A stretch of DNA of 64,000 bases from positions 707,022-771,021 of the forward strand of contig NW_006495778.1 of assembly GCF_000471905.2 (NCBI RefSeq). The letters run 5' to 3'. Source of the DNA: Amborella trichopoda. Taxonomy: Eukaryota > Streptophyta > Magnoliopsida > Amborellales > Amborellaceae. Made by a program: the position numbers and the translations under genes. Shown here piece by piece: positions 20,819-35,800 of the stretch (positions within the stretch are counted from its first letter, which is position 1; every line of letters starts with the position of its first letter). The notes beneath the pieces were generated by a model. It saw only the letters and a list, made by a program, of their open reading frames with translations, was not told the origin of the DNA and searched no databases.

Positions 20819-23800
20819 GTCGCCACTTTTCTCCCTCCATTCTTATTGCCACTTTTCCCTCCGCTTTTTTTTTAATAGAGATCATACATCTGTTTTAGCA
20901 TTTCGCAATATTTCAGCATTTAATTTTTACAAAATAGTCAAAATTCTTATGTACAAGTCTTACTACATCATTTAAATGGATTGAGTCATTTTAACTGTAC
21001 TTGTGTTTATTGTTTTTATGATGAAATTATTTGCTGTGGCTTGTGTTAGTCCAATTTTGCATGAGTGACTTCTTTTCGCATTCTTGGGGAGTTTGATTCT
21101 TAAATTTTGATGGCCTGATTTTTGTTTATTTATTTCTTTGGGGATAATAATGAAACATTTCCTCAAGCAAGTTGGGTGGACTTTCATGGTCAGCTAACTC
21201 TGCTTGGTAAGGTTTATTTCTGATTGTAATTTTATCTTTTCTTACTTCCTATACAGGGCAGTTAAATCTCTTGAAGTCTTCAATTTTGGTGGTTGGAGCT
21301 GGAGGATTGGGGTCACCTGCTCTACTATATCTTGCGGCATGTGGTGTTGGTAAGACTTTGAAGCATAAGAGGAATTTATTCACCTCGTCTTTATGTATTA
21401 AATCGGCTTCTGCATTCTATTGGATGAAGTTGTCTTAATTCTTGTATGAATGTTATTAATGAGGTTGAAGACATTATATTGTATTGTGTCACACATTCTT
21501 TGTGCATATAGTACTACTATTCAGGTCTCTGGCGGTGCATGAACACAAACCTATAAGAGATTTTCTAGTTTCGTAAAATGACCTTTGGCATCCGGATTTT
21601 TAAAACTCGGACGAGGTAACTCGGCCATGAACCAAGACGAATTTTGGGCGAGTTAGTTGTACACAATATTTTCAAACTTTAAGTATAATATTTCCGCAAA
21701 TTCATGTCAGATGTGTTAGGATGGTTTACTGGTTATCACGAATGAGTGAACTCTACTCCAACCAGAGTTCGAATCCCTCCCTTCACACTTTTTTTTCCCA
21801 CCCGTCAACTTTTTTTTAATGTTGGTGTTCAACTTTTGAAAAGAAAAAATTAACACCTCTCCAGGAATCGAGGTCAAAACCTCTTATAAAGAGCCCCTCT
21901 AACGTAAGGTGCACTAACCAGCACGGCGTTTCTTATTTTGTTGATAAAAAAGGCACTTATATTATATATAACTATTATTTTTATTCATTTTCTTTAAAAA
22001 AAATGATCCAGACTCGAGCGAGTTACTCGGACTCGCCTGAGTAACTCGCCTCGGCCAGGTCGTGAGTACCTTGGCCAAGTCAATTTTTTTAACACTGTTG
22101 GCATCTGTGTAGTGTCGCCTCTCTTGATGGTTGTGGAGACATTTCATGGCTGGTGGACCTGTGTTTTTGATAAACTTCTTTATTAATGGTTTTTTTAGTT
22201 GCAGCCTAATGCAAATGGAATTCAAGTTTTGTCCAAGCTTTTTGCATTTGCTGAATTCTATGAATTTTGGAGTTGTTTCTGTTGAGTTATAAGAAACTTT
22301 TCGGTTTGGTTAACCTTTTTTTTTTGTCTTTGTAGACTTTCTGCCAATTTGACTATAGTCATGTGATTTCTTACGATTTCGTGTGAACTTGATTTTTCTG
22401 ATTTGTAAATATGGAAACCAATTTTGAGAGTGAAATTTGATCTCTTTTCTCTATAAGAAATCGGTGGAGAAATATTGGCTATGGTCCTTGTATCATTTCA
22501 CTTGCAATGTTTCCCTTTGGATAAGGAATTTTGGGTTCATATAGATGGCTCTAACTTTAACACACTGATCCCAACATAGGGAAATATCTTGTGGCGATAG
22601 TTGCATCAGTACTTTGCTTCTTAGCTTTGAAGAGCTAGCTGGAGCTTTCTGTCCATATCCTTTTTAAACTCTTAATTAGTCTGCATCCATGATTTTACAG
22701 TGTTTGTGCAGTCACTCTGCTTCCGCTAACATCATCATCTCTTTACGATCTATTTTTGATGTTCTAGTTGAGGAGACAGCTACAAACATCGGATAATGTT
22801 AAATGTCAGTTACTACTTATTAGGTGTTGGCAGTATCACTTAAGCCTTGACATTACATTGAGGTGCAGTGTCACTGGACAAAGAGCGATGGTCTTCCATG
22901 AGATTTATGAATTTTTTTTAATTGAAGGAAAAAATAAGAAATAGCATTAAGCTACCGTGGGAGCCTAAAAAACCTATACACCAAGGGTGAGGGTGATGGA
23001 AATGACATCCCTTGAAGGATTCTCTAGCTAAAGAATCTGTGGGTGTGTTTGGATCATGCCTTTTATGCAAAAAATTACATCCAAGGTGCGCAACGACGTT
23101 GAGATGAGATTTGCGATGTTTGTTCTTCAAAATGTATTTTTCTTTTTAATGTAATCTGAGTGTTATAGATGTGGTGGATACAGTTGGCATATATTGCATG
23201 TTCTGTGACATTATCCAGTGGATGAGGGGGTATGAGTCTCCAAGGTGTCATCTTGACATAAATGGTTAGTGTCCAAGAACTTCTTTCAGTTTGATCAGCA
23301 TTAGAGTTGGATTCTTGTGAAAGCCAACAGATAAATGTAATCTTTTGCTAGTCCCCTCTTATGGCTTGATAAGTTGTGTTTCTTTAGATTTTCGACTCAT
23401 TATGTCGTTGCATGCGGTTGTTGTGTTCTTCTTGTGTAGGGCTAGGCTGCAGCCTGGGCTTACTCCAACCACCTAACCCGTGTGTCCTGGCCCAGGCTGC
23501 TCAATCCGGCTCATACCCTGCCTGATCCACTAGAGCTTGGCCTGGTTCTATTGCTGCCCAATGACATTAATCAGGCTGCTGTGGCCCGGCCTGAGCCTGG
23601 GCATAGTGTTGAGGCCCTTTTCTTAAATTTAAATTGGGCCAATCCAGATCCCAGGCTTGAGCCTGATGATCGGGCTCATGCCCTTTTATTTATGATTTGA
23701 ATTTTCTTTTAAAATTTAGTAAATTGGGGTAAAATTTAGTAAATTAAGGTGATGTAGTTATCATCTGAGGCGCATAACTTTTCATCCATATCTCCTACCT

Positions 23801-26800
23801 GGATGCTTCAGGTTGTATTTAGATAGTCTTTCAATTGTTTACGAAGGCTATTTATTCGTTTTGCATAATTTTGCTGTATTAGGCCTCTATAAAGTATAAC
23901 ATGAAAATAATGACGAATTTTGGAGTAATTACTTTTTTTTTTTTTGCATTATTTAATTTTTAAGGGGTAAGGTTGTCATTTACCAGTTTTGGATTTCCTT
24001 TTGATTTGGAGAGCACATACGAGTTCTAAATCGGTGGGATTTGCTGATGATGCACATACAAGGTTGTGAGATGGGAGACATGCATGGATAGAGAGATGGG
24101 AGCTAGATTATGTTTAGGTTTGCATGGGTAGTTCGAATCCTGAAACCGATGTCGCCTAAGAGCAGGAAATCGATATTTTCATTTGTATTTTATTTATTTA
24201 TTTATTATATAAAAGTTGATGATGTGAATCCTCTCATGAGTTTTGGTAGCATTTGAATTTCACAGTGTGTTCGTCGCAGAGAAAATTTCGGTGCTTTCTT
24301 TTGCGAAAACATGTGTCTTTTTGATGGTTCTCTTGTTGACTGAAGCTTTTGATTTGATCTTTTTAAGGGTTTTGTGGTTGAATTTTTTCTTCTCTCTCTG
24401 ATCGTTTCTAGGGTTGGGCCAACCCATTGCTAGCTCGTTTAGAGGGATTGGGCTCTTTTCCCAAATTGTTTGGCCGGGCCTGGCCAATGGCCCTAGGGTT
24501 CTGGCTTGTTGTGCCTTGGCCCTTGGCCCGAGCACAGCCTGATCAATAACTGGGCCAGGTTCCTTATCCTAGGTCTGGCCTGATGGGCCCGAGTAGCGGG
24601 CTCCACCCAATGGTCGAATCTTTTTGTCTTGAGAGATCATATTTGACGTAGCTTGCCATGTGAATGATTAAAAGTGAATCAACAAATTACATGTGTATAC
24701 ACAGATAATGCTTTTAAATGGAGTAACTTCTTCCCACCGTTAGGTGAAAGATTCTCTTGTAAACTTTAATTTTAAGTTCCTTTGTCCTTACATGTTGCTT
24801 GTTCTCTTTTATAGGTTGCATTGGTATTGTTGATCATGATGTGGTTGAACTTAATAATCTACATCGACAGGTACTTTATTGATAGTAATTATGGAAATAT
24901 ATTTTTATAATGGTAATTTTGAGAATATTGTTTCATTCTATGAACTTTTTCTCAAGTCCACAACTCCACTTGTTGGTATTCCTGTTCTGGATGAATTTTA
25001 TGGATATGCTTAGTTGTGTTTTTTCTCTTGAGATTTTGAAATGCACATGGACACAATCCCCGACAGTGCTTGGGAAGCATGCATGCATGTGATCATATGA
25101 CTTCTAGATAAACTCATTATTGCAAATTGTTTTTTTGCCTGTAACTCAAAAAGAGAGGAGGGAGAATGGAGTGTAGAAGAAAGTGGAGAAGATGGAACCT
25201 GTGGCGGCATGTTATTCTTTGAGGGTATGAACTCCTGTGGAGTGATGGGTGTCGTTTTGGCATCCATTGCCCATCATGGGGCTAAAACATATAAGTATGA
25301 AAATTAAAGAAACCTGTGGGTGTGGTCCCTCGCTTTAACCCAATTGGTTCATGTCCCACATGCTCTTTTTCCCCCTTCTACTGACATGTATTTTTGCTAA
25401 TTAGATTGATTGATTAGTTAATTAACATGGGCAGACCACTATATCCAGATATAGATTTTTCAAAATCTAGTTTAGGTTATTTGTTTATTTATCTTAGTTG
25501 GCAGATTTCATCACTGAAGTTATTAATTATCTGACTAACACAGTGGGTTGCCAAACCATGTAATGGCCCATAGTGCACCCATGTTCTGGATGGGTACTAA
25601 AAAACAATTGTGAAATTTTAAGACGACAAATGCTGCTTCCTTGATTTTCAAAAATGAATTAAAGCTATAAAATTAAGATGCAAATTATGGCTTTCTGCTG
25701 TGAAATCCTGACTTTTAGCACCTAAAGATTTTATTCATCCTGATCATTAATAAAAATCAGTCAGATATAAGTCTTGAAAACAATATGCACGATTTTCCTT
25801 ATGATCTAAGATGCATTAGTTTCGGGTCTTAAAACCTAATTTATTTGCTTTGAAAATTCACAAAAATGTTTTAAATTACAAGCATTTCTTTGTAAAATCT
25901 ATTTCTTTTGCATTCAAGTATTATTATTATTATTATTATTTTTTTCTAAAAGGACATTCATGATGAGTAATAGCTTGCATGGCATAGTTCTCAGGAAGCT
26001 TGCATATGTTTGCATACCGTTGAATTTTTGGAAATGTATATATGTTCTGGTTTTTTTTTTTTCATTTGCACTTGTCACCCTAGTTTCATCCTACCTGAAA
26101 TATATAAATTAATTAGCCCGTGAAATGCACAATCCCATAACAAGCTTCTTGAATTTAATAAGTTGGATAGTTTCCCTCTCAATAGGCTGCCAATGTTAAA
26201 CTATGCCAAAACTTTCCATGAAGAGATAGTTTCCCCCTCAATGTTGTCAAAGGATGCGCCCTTGAGAGAAGTTGAGGTTGTGGTTACGATACAAGACAAG
26301 AAGTGTATAGCAGCAAAGATATGACGTCCAACCCCCGTGTCACTTGATGTTGGATCTCCAACTCTATGGATGTATAAAGCGTTACAAATGAATTAGGGTT
26401 GGTTAGATTACTAGATTACCTTTTATACATGATAAATATTAGGAAAAATAATGTAAATATCCGTTTTATTGTCCGTTATTACTAAAATACCTAAAAATTT
26501 TCGTTATTACACATATGTTCGTTTTTTGAACTTCATAACACATTTTTTTTAAAAAGACAAAACTAACCCATTTTTGGTTTTTCAAAAACCGAAATTTTTA
26601 AAATTTTTGGTTTTTGAAAATTCGAAATCTCAATGGATTGCAGGCCATCAATGGCTGAGAAGCTTCTGTCTGCAAGTGGTATGGAACGCGCTGAGGGTGA
26701 GCATGGGGTTCATGCCAATGATGCAGAGAGACAGTAATTATCACATGGATGTTTCTGGGTTTGATTGTAAGATTTTTAGGTAGAGAAGGTGATCATACAA

Positions 26801-29800
26801 GTGCTAATGGTGGTTGCGATAATGCCATAAGAGAATCTAGTGTCCCCAAATATTGAAGATCCCGCATCTGACAGTGGAGTTAGTGGCGAAGCTGGTAAAA
26901 TTAATTAGGTTACAGTTTATTTTTAAGGATAAAATGGCCGGTGATCCTACAATCGGCAATCCCAATAAAAAATTGGGTAGTCTCCAAATTATTAAAGATC
27001 CAGCATTGGTAGTGTCGTTACTGGAGTTGCAGATGAAGCTGGTAATAATCATTCAGAAACTAATAATTATAATAGTTTTCGGGCATAATATGATCAATTT
27101 CTAATGGGTGTTTTTTTGGGGGCTAAGGATGGCCATTTTTGGTTTTTCAAAAACCAAAATGAGGCCCATTTTGGTTTTTAAAAAATCGAAAATGGATCGT
27201 TTCGTCTTTTTTTTAGAAATTGTTATGAAGTTCAAAAAATGGACATATGTATAATAACAAAAAGTTTTAGGTATCTTCGTAATAATAGAAAATAAAATGG
27301 ATATTTACATAATTTTCCCTAAATATAATGAAGATTGCTCTCATGCATAATGAATATTAAAAAATTACATCCTTGTCCGCAACAATTATTCCTAAAAGCT
27401 TTTCACACTGTACATGGAATATGACCATGGATATTTTGGCTCTGAGAAACCAATGTTTGATGGAGGTAAGCGCCTTGGTAAAAATACCTGCCGGTCCATG
27501 CTCAATGATGACAAAATGTGCTTCAAGTTCTTGATCCTCGTTTGTTTCTTAAACAAAGTGTTGATCAATCTCTACATGTTTAGTTTTGCTGTGGTTAACA
27601 TGGTACAACTTGAAGATAACGAATGATTGAGAAATGTTTTGATATAATGTAGTAACAAGATGTCTAATCCAAGACAGTTCTGCTACAATTGCTGCCTTTG
27701 AATGTCACTCGGCCTCTGTTACCAGATCGAGCAATAATCTATTGTTCTTGAATACTACAGGACACGAGATTAGGACTTAGTTAGACATAGTACCCTAAAA
27801 TAGGAATGTTGAGTTCTCTCGCCCAATCAGCATCGAAGAAGGCAACTGCTGCTACAGATGTTGGTGAAGAAAGAGCAAAGTAGGATAAGAAATACTGTGT
27901 CCATCATTGGTTGCTTTATATGACAAAACATAGTTAAGGGAACCATGGGGGTACGGTGGCGTTCCTGCTCCAGAACCTCAATCCCACGGTTCCTCCTAGG
28001 GATCTCGTAGGGACCCCGGTTTTTCAATTTTGGGATCTCGCTCCCAAATAAAGGGGATCACGTTCCCTTTCCCATCAAACATGGTCCAAGGTTTTGGTAC
28101 TTTATAATTTTGGGTTCCATATATGTGGAATCTACTTTAAAAAACAGATGAATCCAGTTCCACAATATTCTTACACTTCTCTCTTCGAATTACTACATCT
28201 CTCTCTCTCTCCCCCCTTTTATATAAGTGGCAAGTTTTATAACAGAGCAACAAATTCAGTATTAATGCAAGTGGCAAGTTTTATAATAGAGCAACAAATT
28301 CAGTATTCATATTCTAATCAAATACCAGATTATCCAATAAAATGTCAAATGAAGACAAAGTAACCAACACACCATTCATCCTAAATCCATATTTATCACA
28401 TAAATCTTAGAAATTCAATGCATCGAAAACCCATGCAACATTCATGTTTCAATCACACACACAACTCTCTCTCTACTGTGCACACACACAACTCTCTCTA
28501 CTGCACACACACACAACTCTGTCTCTACTGTCGCACACACACATCTCCCTCTCCCTGTCTCTCTACTATGCACACACTCAACTCTCTCTCTCCCTCTCTC
28601 TATTGTGCACACACACTCAACTCTCTCCCTCTCTTATGCACACACAAGAGTTATAGAAATACACAGGGAAAGAGCATAAGCGCACATACCTGAGTGTGGG
28701 AGGAGCAACCAGGTTTACAATCACCACAAGCTAATGGCGAAGGATTTGTGTGGGCTGGTTTTGGGCCCAAGGGTTAATATAAAGGGAGGGGGAATTGGGC
28801 GGGGAAGAGGGAAGGTCGGGGGGGTGGTACGTGTTGGTGATCTAAGTATGTAGTTGATTAAAATGATAGAAAAAATCCAATTTGTGTACTTGTAGATTAT
28901 TTTTTGGATTTATGTGTGAAGAATATCTTGGTGGTTCGAGGGACTAGGTTATTAAAGTTATACCTCTAATGGGATTTGGAGTATATATAAAAATGGAGTA
29001 CATAAGTATACTATGGACTTTCTAATAGAGTGATCTATACTTTTAGCATTTATCTAGTAGTATATAGGCACTTGCTGTATCAAATTTTAGTATTATGCAT
29101 TTAATTAAATAGGGTATGTCATGCACATTAGATTTTGGACTAAGGACCACAGACTAAGTAGCAAAATAATCCATACGCTTTAGATTTATCAAGCATATAG
29201 GCATGTGTTGCATGCAAATATGGTTTGATGCACTTATTTAAACATAGGATGCAATACATATTACATTTTGGACTATGGACCATAGGCTATATGGTAATGT
29301 GCCTAAAGTATTTAATATTTCATCAAGTATCATGTATGCATCTAGTAGCATATATGCCTAGAAATAGGGCATTATGGATTTATTTAATTAGAGGTTGTCA
29401 TACGTTCATATGTGCATATTGGATTTTGAAGCATGGACAATGGACATATACAGTAAAGTGTTCAGTAGTGTTTCGCATTTATCAAGTAGCATGTAAACAT
29501 GTGATGTATAGAAATGGGCCACTATAGATTTATTTAACTAGAGGATAGCATACATATTAGACTCGTTCCCTTAACCAATGGTAGTTGCGGATCTTGGGGC
29601 CAATCAACTGAGGACCTTGATTCCTATACTTGAAGAATCTCAATATTAGAACGAGAGGAACCCCGTTTATGACAAACAGAAATCTCGATCCCTTAACCAA
29701 GGGAACCTGTACTAGCTCTACTTGACAACCTCGTTTAATGTGTAATGGAGGTTAGATTCTTGTCAGTCAAAACCTCGAACCCATCGATATGGGATCTTGC

Positions 29801-32800
29801 TCCCATAAACCTAAGGATCTTGTTCCCTCTCTTGTTCATTGCACGGACACCGATCCCAAACCCAGGGAACTGCCGCAATAGGGCGGTTCGGCGATTCCCG
29901 AACCGATTCTGCTTCAGTAGCCAACAACTATGTGACGAAATGTTGGGCGGTCAATAAACAACATACCCATAAGATGAGTGTAACCGGGATGTGGATGTTG
30001 AGATGGATGTGTGGCAAACAAGAAAGAATGGAATTCAAAATGACTACATTCGAGAGAACTTAGGAGTGATTTCAATAGACAATAAGATGAGGGAAAGTAG
30101 ACTTATGTGGGTGGGCAATGTACAATGTAGTCCCAATACAACACCGGTTAGGAGGTGCGATTTGGCACAAGTGGAAGGCTTTGAAAGGGCAAGGGGAAGG
30201 CTTAAAAGGACATGGGTAGAAGTAGTGAGAAAAGATATAGGGACTTATGGTCTCACTGACTGTATGATTCTTGATAGAGAAGAATGACAGAACATGATTC
30301 GTGTACCCGACCCCAAATAGTTGGGATAAGGCTTTGATGGTGATGATGATTGGTTGTCGTTTTGATGTACTGAAGTATGCGTTTCATAGCTTCCATATGA
30401 TGTCCTGGGTGAATGCATATATTGCACAATGTGGTTCACAAAAAATACAATGGTGGGCCTAGTGACATGCAAATACTATAGTGCTATAACAATGCTAAGA
30501 GAGTCCTCATGATGTGGCAATAGTTGCCTGTGTCATCTTTGAGGGATCTCAAGATTGACACAAAAATCAAATTATGTTTGATATAAGTTAAAAGAAATGT
30601 GTTTGGCAGATGTAGGGACCTAAAAGGAGTGGGAATCAATGCATCTTCTATTTACCTTTCCTCGATTATCAGATGTAGGGTGGACTTGCCATCACCAGCA
30701 ACTAATTTACCTTTCCTCGATTATGGGATGTAGTGACCGTTATTGGCCCTACGTCCATTAAAGAAACCTGCACAAGCCTCATGCTCATCATGGAAACCTT
30801 CATGTGGTGATAATATGTATAATATTCTATTATATTTGAATAATTTTTCGGCTGCAATAGTGATCATTTTTGGGTGATTTGCATGTTGTAACAGTTACCA
30901 TATTTGGGTGTTTCCTTGCTGTAGCAATTATACATAATGACTATAACTCCTATGCATGTTGACCTACCTAAGATGTAACTCCCATAGGCATCCATATGTA
31001 TATGAAGAGCACATTGCCCCACGATATATATAGAGTTGAAAAGAAAAAAAAGACATCTATATTTACTTTATCTTGTGTTTGAATATTGCTCTCTCTCTCT
31101 TCTTAGTCTTAACATGGTATCAGAGCAGGTCTTGAAACCCTAGGATATCCATTACTTCCAGCGATCCTAGAATCATGATTTTTCCTTTTTCTTGGGCTTT
31201 AAGCTGTGGTGTTTCAGCAAACCTCATTTCCAGCAAGATCATCTCGCTTTCGTTTACCATGAAGTAAGTTTTTATTCCAAACTCTACTCTTGTCCAGCAT
31301 CCTTATATTTCTAGCAACCTCACATAATCATCTAGATTTTCTTTTATCAATAAGTAAGTTTTATCCTAAACTCTTTTCATTTCCAGCAAAATGCCCTGGA
31401 CCTTAGTTTTACCCAAACAAAAATCACATAATTATATTCTATACCTTTCTTGCCTATAACAATCACTACTTCCTCATTGACTCATCAAGTACTTTTTCTC
31501 CTTCTACCTGTATACCTTTTCCACTCAATTTACCTATTGCTATAAGAAAAGAAGAAACTTGTACTTCTCATTTGATTAGTAAGTTTGTTTCTTATGCTTC
31601 ACTTGGACCTTGCTTTTGGGCATACTTTTGCTACTTCCTTTTTTCCTATTCCCACCAAAGTTGCTGATGCATTAGCTCATCTACAATGGAAAGTAACCAT
31701 GATTGAGGAAATGATTGTCTTAGAGAAGCAACAAACTTGGGATGCAGTTGATTGGCTGGAAGGACAACATGTAGTTGGATGCAGGTGGGTGTATACTCTG
31801 AAGCACAGACCTGATGGTTTGATTGAGAGAGACAAAGCTCGTCTGGTGGCTAAAGGTTTTACACGGTTATGGGTTGAATATAAGGAGTTGCTTCTGAAGC
31901 AAAATTGAAATTAGTACAGATACTTTATCTATTGCAGTAAACAAGAAATGGCCACTTCGCTAATTAGATGTGAAGAATGTTTTTCTTCATGGAGATCTGC
32001 AAAAGGAAGTATATATGGCATTGCCACCTTGGTTTTATCCTCAAGGGGAGAAAAGGAAGGTCTGCAAGTTGAGAAAAGCTATACATGGATTGAAATAGTC
32101 ACCTCAAACTTGGTTTGAAAATTTCAGCATGGTAATATATCAGTTCAGATTTCAGAGAAGTGTTTCGATCATTTTATATTGTTAGAAGTGATTCTTGTTC
32201 TACCATAATACTAATAAAATATGTGGATGATATAGTACACATAGGAAACAATGATCACAAGATTCAAAAAGTGAAAGATTTCTTGGGGGTGTTCATGACA
32301 TCAAGGGTCTTAGTCCATTGAAATACTTCTTTGGAATAGAGGTGGTTAGGTCTAAATAAGGAATTTGTTTGTCTCAAATATTCTGTTGTTCTTCTCATTA
32401 ACACAGGAATGCTTGGAGCCAAAATGGTAGAATCTCCTATAGAGGTTAATCACAAACGATATGATTAATATTCAGAGCCTCTAAGTAACTCTGGTGTATA
32501 TCCGAGAGTAGTGGGTAGACTTATTTAACTGTCACATAGCTAGACGTTGCATATGCTGTAAGCATGGCAAGTCAATATATGCACACTCTGTTCCCATTAC
32601 TTGGATGCTGTTTATTGCATTTTACGATATTTAAATTTGCTCCATGGAGAGGGCTACTATATCCAGTCATGGTCACCTTGATGTACACGGTTATGTGATG
32701 TGGATTGTGCTGGTGTTCTCTTGATCGATGATCTATCAGTGGTTACTTTATGACTGTGGATGGTAATTTAGTCACTTGGAAGAGTAAGAAGAAGAGTTTG

Positions 32801-35800
32801 TAGCTCGATCTTCAGCATAAACCGGGTATCAAGTAATAGCAAGTGCTACATGCCTACATGTGAAATAATTTGGCTCCATTCTCTTCTTCAAGAGATTGGT
32901 GTTAATGTATCTCCTCCTATTCCTTTCTACATTACGACAATCAAGCGGCAATTTATATCGACTCTAATACTGTATTTCATCGAAGAACAAAGCATATTGA
33001 GTTCGTCTGTCACTTCGTCAAAGAAAATGTTGCTTCAAATACAATATGCACTCCATTTGTTCGCGTCGAGAATGAATTGGAAGATATACATACCATGGCC
33101 TCTAATCATGTTCGACTAAAGGCTCCTTTGGGCAAGTTGGGCATTTATGATATATATGCTCCAGCTTGAGGGGGAGTGTGGTGACTGTTATGTGCCCCAC
33201 ATCCATTAAAGAAACCTGTATGTTATAATAATGTGTATAATATTTTACTATATTTAGGTGATTTTCCTACTATTATCATACTTGGGTGATTTTTCTACTG
33301 TAATAGTTACCATAATTTTGACGATTTCTTGCTGTAATAGTTATGCATAATGGCTGTAACTCCTATGCATGTTGACCTATCAATAGTGTAACTCTTATAG
33401 GGATCTATGTATATATAGGGCACATTGACCCATGATTTTTATGCAGGGAAAATTGAGGAAACATAAAAAAATCAGCAAGAAGCACCTTGACACAAGTAAT
33501 TTTAGAGAAACCCTAAGGTTCTCTCCCACTTAGGGCTCAATCCTTAGGCTTCTTTTACAAGACAAAGTCTTTTTTTCTTAAAGAGGAATACGTGAATGCC
33601 TCTCCAGCCCATTTACGCCTTTATTTATAATAAGAAATTATTGTTTTGAACAATATTTGTCCATACAATTGACTTTTGACGAAAAGGTCATCACTTAGGT
33701 ATAAACTAAACTCTCTAACTTAAACTTAAATTTCGTAATGACAATTTTTCCCCTGTGAATAGTACCTGTGAGTAGTATTCATGAATAGTACTTATGAATT
33801 GTTTCCATGAAATAAACAAAAACATATAAAACCCTAGAATTCCTAAAAAACTAAAAACCCTAAAATAAGCTCTAATGTTCTTATGTTTTTTTTTTATTCA
33901 ACTTTAACGGATGTATATTGTAGTTTGCTTTTAAGGCTTATTTTTAGGTTTTTTATTTTTTTAGGGATTCTAGGGTTTTTATATTTTTTTGTTTATTTCA
34001 TGGGAACTATTTATGAATACTATTCATGGGTACTATTCACAGGGGTAAATTTGTCATTACAAAATTTAAATTTAAGTTAAGGAGTTTAGTTTCAAGTTAT
34101 ACATAAGTGATGACCATTTGGTCAAAAAGTCAATTGTATGGACAAATATTATTCAAAACAATAAATTTTTTTATTATAAATAAGGGGGTGGATGGGCTGG
34201 AGAGGTATTCATATATTCCTGTTTAAGAAAATAAAGACTTTGTTTTGTAAAAGAAGCCTAAGGGTTGAGTCTTGGGTGGGAGAAAGCCTTAAGGTTTCTC
34301 CAAAATTGCTTGTGTCAAGGTGTTTCTTGCTGATTTTTTCTATGTTTCTTCAATTTTCCTTGCATCAAAGTGGTATCAGTGTGTGGTTTGAGGACGGCTG
34401 GATATTGCGATGGCTTGTCGTGGAGGTCTTAGCCGTAGGGATGCCGATCTAATCCAATTGTGTTAGGAAATCAACAACTTGATGGAGAGGGTTATTGAGC
34501 TATTACTTCGCAAGCGGCTCCCGCAACAACGTGCCCTTAACGAAGAGGAATCTATGGGGATAGATCCAAATCGGGAGGAGTATGGCGCGAATCAGAGTCC
34601 GACTCAGAGTTGGGGTGAAATGATGAAGCTTCCTTCAACCACCTATTTGATGCACGCGCTCCACGTTGGGAGCCTCATGTTTGGGAAAACAAATCATGGG
34701 ATTTAGTTGATCTATATGATCTAAAGGAGAATGATGTAAATTTTAGTGTAGGTCGCATTAAAAATCAACAAGTTGTTGAGATATGCCCCCAATTTTCGAT
34801 ACATACTTACATGATGAACAAGATCTTGTAAAAGATCCAATCTATGATGATGATCGAGATTATGTGGGTGAATCAATGACGAAGAAAAAGTTAAAGATCT
34901 TAAGGATATCAAAGAGGTGGAACATTTAGGAGATTTAGGACATTTTTTTTTTGGGTAAGTAAGTGGGGGAGAAGGCCCCCTACCCGTTTTTTATTAAATA
35001 AAAAATCAGAGAAAAACAATTAAGATACAACCCTATGGTAGGGAAATTGCGCCAGATCATGTAATAAAAAAGAGGAAAGAAAATCTGGTAGTCTATGACG
35101 CCACACAGTAGCACTGGGGCCAACAGCTGCTCTCTTAGCTAGGGCATCAACAACCTCATGAAAGACATGTATAATGGACCATCGATGAGAAGATAGTTTG
35201 GTGCAACAATTGTCTACAATCATCTTTAGCCTCCGTGGAGCATTGCATTGATTCTGAATGACATTCACAAGCAAGGCCGAGTCATTTTCAATCTGAATTG
35301 GAATCATAATAGTGCAGTGGAAGTGTGGTCGGCTCAGAATCTGCAAATTGTGGCCCTGGTTTCAGAGAGTAATGAAATAGATAAGCCTTTAGAAAACAAA
35401 AAATTGAGTTTGAAGTTTCCCACACAGTTTTCAAAGGGAGTTCAAGGAAATCCATATTTGATGATTTTGCATTGATTTCTCAATATGCATATCAAGATCT
35501 GTTTCTTGAGGAATTCTTTTACCTCGAATAATATTTGAGCGGAGAAAGAAAAAGAAGGTTGAAGAAGGTGGTTTTGATGTTGAGTTCATGTTAACACACT
35601 TCAAAACTCGAGGATGAGTTTTCTCCAACCATGGGAGAATAATGGAGGGCAAAATTCTTCTTATTTTGAAATTTTATTCAATTTCAAGGATGTATATTGT
35701 AGTTTTAGTTTTAGGGTTTATTTCTAGGGTGTTTTTTTAGTTTTTTAGGGATTATAGGGTTTTTATTTTTTATTTACCGTTCTCAAGTACTGTTCATGGT

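Noticed and set aside
20608..20826. Minus-strand frame over CNX5 exon 1
   Set aside because: Antisense shadow of the real exon; no motif.
20819..20898. Extension of exon 1 frame past 20818
   Set aside because: Intron read-through; the E1 fold resumes exactly at 21257 after a good acceptor.
21713..21930. Functional tRNA genes
   Set aside because: Box A/B-like words are present but no full cloverleaf with acceptor pairing could be recognised by eye.
28418..28693. His/Thr/Leu/Ser-rich frames in the CA/CT cluster
   Set aside because: Pure microsatellite translation.
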